In this document: one piece after another, positions 1 through 5,439 of the stretch | Position numbering within the stretch: position 1 is the first letter of the stretch | Layout: each line of letters begins with the position of its first letter | DNA from: Clostridiaceae bacterium | Lineage (GTDB): Bacteria; Bacillota; Clostridia; Oscillospirales; Acutalibacteraceae | NCBI GenBank assembly: GCA_016292455.1 | Contig: JAEDIL010000074.1 | Span: 1 to 8,930, forward strand | DNA length: 8,930 nt | Reading direction: 5' to 3' | Position numbers and translations under genes: made by a program | The notes under the pieces: model-generated | What the model was told of the DNA's origin: nothing | Database searches by the model: none | The model's input: the letters and a program-made list of their open reading frames with translations, nothing else

Positions 1-652
1 GACCCTGAATGAGCCTTGCCGAAGAAACGGCAGATGTCATAATATTTTTGTGGCTGAGCATGACACCCTTGCTTCTTCCGGTTGTTCCGGAAGTGAAAAC
101 GATTGAAGCAATGTCCTCGGGAAGCGGTGCCTCGTCAAGGTAGCATTTGTTGCCTGCCTTGATGTCGGCGTGACCGGCTTCAATGAGGTCGTAAAAATCG
201 CTGATTTTTATATATTCCGTCAGGCAGACGCCGTCAGCTTTTTTGAGCTTTTCAACCGTTCCTGCGAAATCGTCCGAATAATATATAGCATCACAATGAC
301 TTCTTCTCATAATGTCGATGATGTCATCGTCCATGAGCTTTGCGTCAAGGGGAATTGACGTGAATTTTCCGGTGAGTATTGAATAAAAGCAGACAATCCA
401 GTAATAGCTGTTGTCGCTGAGAATGGCAACCTTTTTGCCTGAAAGACCGCGCATGAAAAGGTTCTGCCCGAGACCGACAGTGTCATACCAGACCTCGTTA
501 AAGGTTTTTGTGCGTTCCTTGGTGCGTGTTTCAAGGTAGACATACTGTTTTTGGTCTCCTGCCTTGATGTGGCCGTATTCAATCATTTCGCGTGCGGTTT
601 TGAAATCGGGTACTTCAATAAAAGGGTGGGGTGCTTTCATTTTTCTCGCCAT
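1..652 (-). CDS. AMP-forming acyl-CoA synthetase, N-terminal part (truncated by window edge)
   Basis: Members of this superfamily activate a carboxylic acid with ATP to an acyl-adenylate and then transfer it, usually to CoA. I translated the minus strand from 652 and read 217 residues without a stop to the window edge. Residues 186-196 read FTSGTTGRSKG, the phosphate-binding signature of the family, followed by VMLSHKNI. Residues 74-106 (KVAILSDNSYYW..., then SIPLDAKL) match the usual N-terminal subdomain. The C-terminal domain with its catalytic lysine lies outside the window, so substrate cannot be assigned; a long-chain fatty acyl-CoA ligase is the most likely type. The start at 652 has AGGAG (667-663) 10 bases upstream. 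An in-frame ATG at 658 has only 4 bases of spacing and is the alternative start. A sigma-A-like promoter lies at 727-755. Confidence 0.88.
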   Translation of the reverse strand, partial: MARKMKAPHPFIEVPDFKTAREMIEYGHIKAGDQKQYVYLETRTKERTKTFNEVWYDTVGLGQNLFMRGLSGKKVAILSDNSYYWIVCFYSILTGKFTSIPLDAKLMDDDIIDIMRRSHCDAIYYSDDFAGTVEKLKKADGVCLTEYIKISDFYDLIEAGHADIKAGNKCYLDEAPLPEDIASIVFTSGTTGRSKGVMLSHKNIMTSAVSSARLIQG

Positions 653-972
653 AATCATCAAACTCCTCATATTTTATACGGAAAAAATCACACAATGTAT
701 TTTGTTTCCGACACTATGTTGAAAAAATTATACACTGTATGGTTTTATATATCAACTCTTTTTGAATTAAAATATAAACATTTTGTGAATTATTTTTGCA
801 ACTTTGATGGTTTGCAAACAGATAACACCGTTTTGTTGGAATATAAACATCAGAAAAAAGGGCATATGTTGCTTCCGGGTGAATTTCCGCTCGCTGCTTC
901 CGGAGTGTGAATAATTTGTTCGCAATCAGAAAAGAATAACAAAGAAGAAAACAAACGGAAGGCGGAATACCT
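653..972. other. Divergent intergenic region, AT-rich, no gene seen
   Basis: These 320 bases separate the minus-strand acyl-CoA synthetase from the plus-strand hydrolase. They are clearly richer in A and T than the flanking genes. They hold the synthetase promoter (727-755) and the ribosome binding sites of both genes. An 11-base direct repeat AATATAAACAT occurs at 771-781 and 840-850. The open frame across 551-910 overlaps the synthetase and has no ribosome binding site or protein-like composition, so I do not call a gene. No convincing sigma-A promoter faces the hydrolase. The best candidate is a weak sigma-E-like pair, ATA at 843-845 and CATATGTT at 863-870. Confidence 0.6.
727..755 (-). 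promoter_or_regulatory. Sigma-A-like promoter of the acyl-CoA synthetase gene
   Basis: On the minus strand TTGATA (755-750), 17 bases of spacer and TATAAT (732-727) form a near-consensus promoter. The predicted start of transcription is near 720, giving an untranslated leader of about 68 bases. A small palindrome ATACACTGTAT (730-740) overlaps the -10 and spacer and could be an operator. Confidence 0.55.
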
Positions 973-1665
973 ATGACAAAGAAAAAGCTGCAAGTATTTT
1001 TAAGAAATCTTGTTGTAATTCTCGCCGTTTTTTCGGCGCTCAACTTTTTTGTTGTTCAAAATCCGGACGAGACAGTTCAGACTCTCTCAAAGCTCGGCTC
1101 GCGCGGTCAGGAGGTCAGACTCGTTCAGCAAAAGCTCAAAAGTCTGGGTTATTACAAAGGTGCGGTTGACGGAATTTTCGGCGTTCAGACTAAAAACGCG
1201 GTCAAGGCTTTTCAGCGCAACTGCGGAATCACCGTTGACGGCATTGCGGGATCGAAAACGCTGAAATACCTCGGACTCGGCTCGTCCTCATCTTCCTCGG
1301 GCGGAAAGTATTCCTCAAATGACATAACGCTTCTTGCAAAGCTGATTGCAGCGGAGGCGAGGGGAGAAAGCTATACCGGGCAGGTGGCGGTCGGTGCCGT
1401 TGTGCTGAACCGTGTCAGACATTCTTCTTTTCCCGATACTGTTTCCGGAGTGATCTATCAGAAAGGCGCTTTTTCCGCAGTGACGGACAGCAACTGGAAT
1501 ACAGCGCCGAACGAAACATCAAGGAAAGCCGCTCAGGACTGCATCAACGGCTGGGATCCGAGCGGCGGAGCAATTTATTATTACAATCCGAAAAAGACAA
1601 CGAACTCATTCATGCTTGCCCGTCCGGTGATAAAGACCATCGGCAATCATGTTTTCTGTCGGTGA
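973..1665 (+). CDS. sleB: SleB-like cell-wall/spore-cortex hydrolase with peptidoglycan-binding domain
   Basis: The product is a 230-residue exported or membrane-anchored lytic enzyme. Residues 6-28 form one hydrophobic segment after a KKK stretch, a signal anchor or signal peptide without an obvious cleavage site. Residues 41-102 are a PG_binding_1 repeat (LGSRGQEVRLVQQKLKSLGY, then the DGIFG and AVKAFQ motifs). Residues 104-115 are a serine/glycine linker. Residues 116-230 are the Hydrolase_2 (SleB/CwlJ) catalytic domain, with AEARGE at 127-132; E128 is the likely catalytic glutamate. In spore formers this architecture cuts cortex peptidoglycan at muramic-lactam during germination. A vegetative wall role is possible, because no other spore gene is visible here. 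The ATG at 973 is preceded by GGCGG (961-965). It is probably monocistronic, with a terminator at 1684-1715. Confidence 0.9.
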   Translation: MTKKKLQVFLRNLVVILAVFSALNFFVVQNPDETVQTLSKLGSRGQEVRLVQQKLKSLGYYKGAVDGIFGVQTKNAVKAFQRNCGITVDGIAGSKTLKYLGLGSSSSSSGGKYSSNDITLLAKLIAAEARGESYTGQVAVGAVVLNRVRHSSFPDTVSGVIYQKGAFSAVTDSNWNTAPNETSRKAAQDCINGWDPSGGAIYYYNPKKTTNSFMLARPVIKTIGNHVFCR

Positions 1666-1683
1666 CTTTTCCGTAATCCGATT

Positions 1684-1715
1684 ATCGGGGCAGCTCTTTG
1701 AACTGCTCCGATTTT
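1684..1715 (+). terminator. Intrinsic terminator after the SleB-like gene
   Basis: Arms 1684-1693 and 1703-1712 pair over 10 bases with one G-U pair (G1689-U1707), around a 9-base loop. A short T run (1712-1715) and an AT-rich stretch follow. It lies 18 bases past the stop codon of the hydrolase gene and separates it from the DAP dehydrogenase gene. Confidence 0.55.
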
Positions 1716-1801
1716 AAATTTACATTATCGATCCTATAAACGGAAATCAATGCCTTTTTCTGCTGCGTATAACAGATATTTTCCGCCTGAGGGTAATAAA
1801 A

Positions 1802-1807
1802 TATAGT
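1802..1807 (+). promoter_or_regulatory. Possible -10 element upstream of DAP dehydrogenase
   Basis: TATAGT at 1802-1807 is the best -10 match ahead of the gene. The hexamer 17 bases upstream (TTTTCC, 1779-1784) matches the -35 consensus poorly. The terminator at 1684-1715 means the gene needs its own promoter somewhere in 1716-1850. I saw no recognisable riboswitch there. Confidence 0.25.
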
Positions 1808-1856
1808 ATTGCAGATGCATTATACCGGAAAACTTAACAGAAAGTGAGGAGACAAA

Positions 1857-2813
1857 ATGAAGATTGCAGTTGCAGGTCTTGGCAATCTGGGAAAAGCGGT
1901 GCTGAGGGAAATTGGGGAGGAAAAGGAGTTTGAGCTCGTCGGCGTTTTTTCAAGGCGAAAGCATGAAAACGGCGGAATATACAATGCGCCTGTGTACCCG
2001 TTTGAGATAATTAAGGAGTTCAAAGGTAAAATTGATGTTGTTCTCAACTGTATGGGAAGCGCAAGCGATCTGCCGCGAACCACTCCATACATAGCATCGC
2101 TGTTCAATGTTGTTGACTCTTTTGATACTCATGCACTCATTCCGGAGCACAGGGAAAGGGTTGACAAAGCGGCAAAAACAGCTGAAAGAACTGCGATAAT
2201 TTCCGTCGGCTGGGACCCGGGATTGTTTTCTCTTGCGCGTCTTTACATGGGTGCAGTGATGCCCCGCGGAAAAACATTCACCTTCTGGGGGCAAGGCGTC
2301 AGTCAGGGTCACAGCGAAGCGCTGCGGTCGCTTGACGGCGTTCTGGCCGCGCGTCAGTATACTGTGCCGGTTCCGTCTGCGCTTGAACGGGCGAAAAGCG
2401 GAGAGCTCTGTGAAACCGACACGGCAAAAATGCACCGTCGGGTTTGTTACATAGTTGCAGAGCCTGAGGCTGACAAGGAAAAGCTGAAATCAGAAATCAA
2501 AAGCATGCCCGGATATTTCAAGGGCTACAAAACCGAAGTCAATTTTATCAGTTTTGACGAATTTTTGCGCGAACATAACAGCATGGCTCACGCGGGTCAT
2601 GTGATAGGCTGCCGTAAAACCGAAGAGGGCGTTGACACATTGGAGTTTTCGCTTTCTGCTGCGTCAAATCCCCGACTGACTGCGTCTGTTCTGCTTGCTT
2701 TTTCAAAGGCTTGCTTCAAAATGCAGCAGCGCGGTGAATACGGCTGCAAAACTGTGTTTGACGTCAAGGCGGCGGATTTGCTCAATACAAAAGATTCAGA
2801 AAAACTGCTTTGA
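1857..2813 (+). CDS. ddh: meso-Diaminopimelate D-dehydrogenase
   Basis: This cytosolic enzyme (EC 1.4.1.16) reductively aminates L-2-amino-6-oxopimelate/tetrahydrodipicolinate with NADPH and ammonia. It makes meso-DAP in one step for lysine and peptidoglycan, bypassing the acylated intermediates of the longer routes. Its 318 residues are close to the roughly 320 of the Corynebacterium glutamicum enzyme, and motifs align along the whole length. The Rossmann loop is GLGNLG (7-12). Substrate-pocket motifs are NCMGSASDLP (64-73), SFDTH (88-92), SVGWDPGLFS (116-125), FWGQGVSQGHSEALR (143-157), HAGHVI (245-250) and SNPRLTAS (270-277). FDV near 301 belongs to the C-terminal motif. The ATG at 1857 has GAGGAG (1846-1851) 5 bases upstream. 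Codon use looks like that of its neighbours. A hairpin follows about 70 bases after the stop. Confidence 0.95.
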   Translation: MKIAVAGLGNLGKAVLREIGEEKEFELVGVFSRRKHENGGIYNAPVYPFEIIKEFKGKIDVVLNCMGSASDLPRTTPYIASLFNVVDSFDTHALIPEHRERVDKAAKTAERTAIISVGWDPGLFSLARLYMGAVMPRGKTFTFWGQGVSQGHSEALRSLDGVLAARQYTVPVPSALERAKSGELCETDTAKMHRRVCYIVAEPEADKEKLKSEIKSMPGYFKGYKTEVNFISFDEFLREHNSMAHAGHVIGCRKTEEGVDTLEFSLSAASNPRLTASVLLAFSKACFKMQQRGEYGCKTVFDVKAADLLNTKDSEKLL

Positions 2814-2883
2814 TATTGTCCCGGAGGCAGTCAGAATATCGAAGTGACTGTTGAATCCGGTAGGGAATTAAAAGCAAAGAAAA

Positions 2884-2941
2884 AAGGCTGTAATCCGCAA
2901 ATGCAAAGAAGAGTACTTTTTGCAAAGCGGGTTATAGCCTT
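2884..2941. terminator. Large convergent hairpin, probably a bidirectional terminator
   Basis: A 15-pair stem (2884-2898 with 2927-2941) encloses a second 8-pair stem (2902-2909 with 2917-2924) and a 7-base loop. It sits between the convergent DAP dehydrogenase and ferredoxin-like genes. Read on the plus strand, the irregular positions (2890/2935, 2894/2931, 2908/2918) are G-U pairs, so the RNA stem is unbroken. Read on the minus strand, these become A-C mismatches, but the hairpin is then followed at once by six U (bases 2885-2880). It may therefore end both transcripts. Confidence 0.55.
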
Positions 2942-3063
2942 CAATGTGGTAATCAATGTATTCAGTTTTTTTGTTTTCCCGCACACCGCGTGTTTTATCA
3001 GCTTTGAGTCAGAAAATTGCTTTCAAAATACGAATATGACAGCTTTCTTTTCAAAGAAAAGTG

Positions 3064-3771
3064 TTATCTGTCAAGCAATTTTCCGTCAACGGAAACGGTA
3101 ATTATCTGCCGGGGAATCAGCTTTCCGCTGTTTTTCAGCGCTTTTTTAACAGACGCTTCAATTCCTTTGCAGCATGGAACCTCCATGCGGACAACAGTTA
3201 CGCTTCTGATGTTGTTGTTCATAAAAATTGCTGTCAGCTTTTCACTGTAATCAACGCTGTCAAGCTTCGGACAGCCGATGAGCGTAATCTTTCCGCTCAT
3301 GAATTCGTTGTGCATATTTGCATATGCGTAGGCGGTGCAGTCGGCGGCAACAAGCAGATTTGCACCGTCAAAATACGGTGCGCTTGTCGGAACAAGCTTG
3401 ATCTGACACGGCCACTGACCGAGCTGAGAGCTGTTTTCCAGACTCTTGACGCCGGTTTTCGGTTGCTTAGTTGAAAGAATGCGCGTTTTCGTTCCGGGGC
3501 AGGAATAGTGAGAACAGGCTTTGTCCATGCTCCGGATTTTCATGTTTTCGGCAACGGCTTTTTCGTCATACGCCGCGGCTTCGCGTTCGGTGAAGGTGAT
3601 TGCTCCGGTCGGACATGCGGGCAGACAATCGCCGAGTCCGTCGCAGTAATCATCGCGCAAAAGCTTTGCTTTTCCGTTTACAATTCCTATTGCACCCTCG
3701 TGGCAGGCAGAAGCACATGCTCCGCAGCCGTTGCATTTTTCTTCATCTATTTCAATAATTCTTCTGATCAT
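3064..3771 (-). CDS. 4Fe-4S ferredoxin-like protein with cysteine-rich C-terminal domain
   Basis: This is a 235-residue iron-sulfur protein, probably a cytosolic electron carrier or redox-partner subunit; its specific role is unknown. Residues 13-28 carry a full cluster motif (C13, C16, C19, C23, then HEGAI). The second motif, CDGLGDCLPACPTGAI (43-58), has C43, C49 and C53 but Leu at position 46, where the second cysteine is expected. The remaining 150 residues contain further cysteines: CSHYSC (86-91), WPC (C122), AADC (C145), IGCPKLD (C167) and VPCC (C200, C201). They could bind another metal or cluster. The ATG at 3771 is chosen because GGAGGA (3783-3778) lies 6 bases upstream; a GTG at 3789 would put that site inside the gene. 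A good promoter lies at 3816-3844, and the gene stands alone. Confidence 0.85.
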   Translation of the reverse strand: MIRRIIEIDEEKCNGCGACASACHEGAIGIVNGKAKLLRDDYCDGLGDCLPACPTGAITFTEREAAAYDEKAVAENMKIRSMDKACSHYSCPGTKTRILSTKQPKTGVKSLENSSQLGQWPCQIKLVPTSAPYFDGANLLVAADCTAYAYANMHNEFMSGKITLIGCPKLDSVDYSEKLTAIFMNNNIRSVTVVRMEVPCCKGIEASVKKALKNSGKLIPRQIITVSVDGKLLDR

Positions 3772-3815
3772 ATATTGTCCTCCGTTCACAGCTTTCCGGC
3801 TTGCGCCGCGAGACG

Positions 3816-3844
3816 ATTATATCACAGCACTTTTCTCATATCAA
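3816..3844 (-). promoter_or_regulatory. Sigma-A-like promoter of the ferredoxin-like gene
   Basis: On the minus strand TTGATA (3844-3839), a 17-base spacer and TATAAT (3821-3816) lie upstream of the gene. Transcription would start near 3809, leaving a leader of about 38 bases before the ATG at 3771. With the terminator at 3911-3942 just upstream, it makes the gene a separate unit. Confidence 0.6.
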
Positions 3845-3910
3845 CACAAAAACCGTTTTTTTCAAAATGTAAATTTAACCTTTGAAGTGTACAGCTGCCA
3901 TTGCAAAGCA

Positions 3911-3942
3911 AAACCGCCGTTCCTGAAACAAAGCGGCGGTTT
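3911..3942 (-). terminator. Intrinsic terminator of the PRPP synthetase gene
   Basis: AAACCGCCG (3911-3919) and CGGCGGTTT (3934-3942) form a perfect GC-rich 9-pair stem around a 14-base loop. On the minus strand it starts 17 bases past the PRPP synthetase stop. The tail is TTTTGCTTTG, so it terminates that transcript before the ferredoxin-like gene's own promoter. Confidence 0.72.
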
Positions 3943-3958
3943 AATTCGTTTGTTATGA

Positions 3959-5167
3959 TTATTTAAGGTTGTATTTTGACATGTAGTCATTGATTTTCTG
4001 AACGGGGTCAAGGAAAACGCTGACCGATTCGTCATGATTGAGGGTATCAATAATGAACGCGCAGTATTTTGACATATCAACGGAGCCGTGCCATTCCCTG
4101 CTGAGCAGCTCGTCCGAGGAGTAAACAAGGTTCGTTGTGAAAATCTTGTTGAAAAGACCTTCATTATATGCCTCGTCAAAGCGTTCGAGACCGGAGGTGA
4201 AAAGACCGAAGGAGGAGAAAACAAAAATCCTTCTTGCGTTGAGTCCTTTAAGCTGGCGGCAAACGTCGAGGATACTGTCGCCGCTTGAAATCATGTCATC
4301 AACAACAATAACGTCCTTTCCTTCAACATTGTCGCCGAGGAATTCGTGGGCAAGAATAGGATTTCTGCCGTTGACAATTCTGGAATAGTCGCGGCGCTTA
4401 TAGAACATTCCGAGCTCAATTCCGAGAACCTGTGAATAATATACGCAGCGGCTCATTCCGCCCTCATCGGGGGAAATCATCATTGTTTTTTCGGGGACAA
4501 ACTTGATGTCGTTGTCAACGCTTTTTGCAAGAGCCTTGATCATCTGGTAGGTCGGAGAAACGCTTTCAAAGCTGATTCTGATTGCATTCTGAACGCGGGG
4601 GTCGTGAGCGTCAAAGGTGATAATGTTGGAAACGCCCATGCTTTCAAGCTCCTGCAACGCGAGAGCGCAGTCGAGCGATTCTCTTGCGGAACGCTTGTGC
4701 TGTCTGCCTTCATAAAGCATCGGCATAATGACAGTGATTCTTCTTGCTTTGCCGGCGCAGGCAGAAATGACGCGTTTGAGGTCAGCGAAATGGTCATCCG
4801 GACTCATCGGAACTTCAAGCGGCTTTCCGTCGGCGTCTCTCAGGTCATACATGTGGTAGGTTTCATGGTAATTAAAGCAATCCGAAATAATAAAAAGGTC
4901 ATATCCTCTGATGGTCTGGCAAACAACTGCCTTGCCTTCTCCCGTTGAAAAACGAGGAAGCGAAACATCAATAAGATATGAGTCCTTTTTATAGCCGTTA
5001 AAATGAAGAGAATCTTCCTCCTCAACTCCGCAATAGTCTCTGTCCTTTCGGCAGTCAACAATATAGTCGTTGACTTTCTGAGCGAAAGCTTCGCTGCCTT
5101 TCATTGCAATGATGCCGAGACGGCCCTGGGGAACGCTCGGCGCTGAATCCTTATACAAAGCTGACAT
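3959..5167 (-). CDS. prs: Ribose-phosphate pyrophosphokinase (PRPP synthetase), long form
   Basis: The enzyme transfers pyrophosphate from ATP to ribose 5-phosphate. The PRPP made feeds purine, pyrimidine, NAD, histidine and tryptophan synthesis in the cytosol. The signature parts are present in order. YEGRQHKRSARE (152-163) is the ATP-binding region, FDAHDP (185-190) holds the metal/ATP histidine H188, KRR (257-259) starts the catalytic flexible loop, and DVIVVDDMISSGDSI (285-299) is the PRPP loop. The protein is 402 residues against about 315 for the classical bacterial enzyme. Extra length lies at the N-terminus, in a segment around 98-128 before the ATP region, and at the C-terminus. The PRPP loop is SSGDS where classical enzymes have DTAGT, which keeps the hydroxyls. 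The Shine-Dalgarno is a weak run of five G (5180-5176). A promoter lies at 5241-5269. Confidence 0.93.
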   Translation of the reverse strand: MSALYKDSAPSVPQGRLGIIAMKGSEAFAQKVNDYIVDCRKDRDYCGVEEEDSLHFNGYKKDSYLIDVSLPRFSTGEGKAVVCQTIRGYDLFIISDCFNYHETYHMYDLRDADGKPLEVPMSPDDHFADLKRVISACAGKARRITVIMPMLYEGRQHKRSARESLDCALALQELESMGVSNIITFDAHDPRVQNAIRISFESVSPTYQMIKALAKSVDNDIKFVPEKTMMISPDEGGMSRCVYYSQVLGIELGMFYKRRDYSRIVNGRNPILAHEFLGDNVEGKDVIVVDDMISSGDSILDVCRQLKGLNARRIFVFSSFGLFTSGLERFDEAYNEGLFNKIFTTNLVYSSDELLSREWHGSVDMSKYCAFIIDTLNHDESVSVFLDPVQKINDYMSKYNLK

Positions 5168-5240
5168 TTCAAATACCCCCGTATAATCTCACTTTTTTTC
5201 AAGACGGAGCAAAACACATCCATCTTAAAATATTACAATA

Positions 5241-5269
5241 ATTGTACTGTTTTATGTGTGGATTAGCAA
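5241..5269 (-). promoter_or_regulatory. Promoter of the PRPP synthetase gene, with palindrome over the -10
   Basis: On the minus strand TTGCTA (5269-5264), a 17-base spacer and TACAAT (5246-5241) form a plausible sigma-A promoter. The predicted leader is about 65 bases. The -10 is one arm of a 13-base palindrome, TACAATAATTGTA (plus strand 5234-5246), placed where a repressor would block initiation. Confidence 0.42.
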
Positions 5270-5385
5270 GGGAAAAGACGAAACTTATCATAAAAAATAA
5301 AATTTTGTCTGAGAAAATAATTTAGCACTATGCAACAAAAAATAAAAATGAGAGTGTTTTTCAGTTGATATTATCCATAAAATAA

Positions 5386-5427
5386 TGCCCGCTTTGCCCC
5401 GATAATACTTTCGGGACAAAACGGGCA
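5386..5427 (-). terminator. Intrinsic terminator of the CDF transporter gene
   Basis: Arms 5386-5402 and 5411-5427 form a 17-pair stem. On the minus-strand RNA the two irregular positions (5392/5421 and 5397/5416) are G-U pairs, so the stem is unbroken; on the plus strand they would be C-A mismatches. The tail on the minus strand is ATTATTTTATGG. The hairpin begins 12 bases after the transporter stop, which ties it to that gene. Confidence 0.68.
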
Positions 5428-5439
5428 ACCGAATACGGT

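Noticed and set aside
551..910. Plus-strand open frame of 119 codons
   Set aside because: Its first third lies antisense to the acyl-CoA synthetase and the rest in AT-rich intergenic DNA. It has no ribosome binding site and no recognisable motif.
1716..1850. Lysine riboswitch ahead of ddh
   Set aside because: The space left after the upstream terminator is short, and no multi-helix structure or anti-terminator pair was found by eye.
3038..3072. Hairpin overlapping the ferredoxin-like stop codon as terminator
   Set aside because: The stem is made of two short weak helices with an unequal internal loop and no U-tract. The hairpin at 2884-2941 is a better candidate.
2844..3250. Overlapping plus-strand open frames after ddh
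   Set aside because: They run through the convergent hairpin and then antisense to the ferredoxin-like gene. No ribosome binding site or protein-like features were seen.
3787..3789. GTG as start of the ferredoxin-like gene
   Set aside because: It would put the GGAGGA ribosome binding site of the ATG at 3771 inside the coding region.
3508..3885. Plus-strand open frame of 125 codons
   Set aside because: It is antisense to the ferredoxin cluster domain and its promoter, whose motifs leave no doubt about the true strand.
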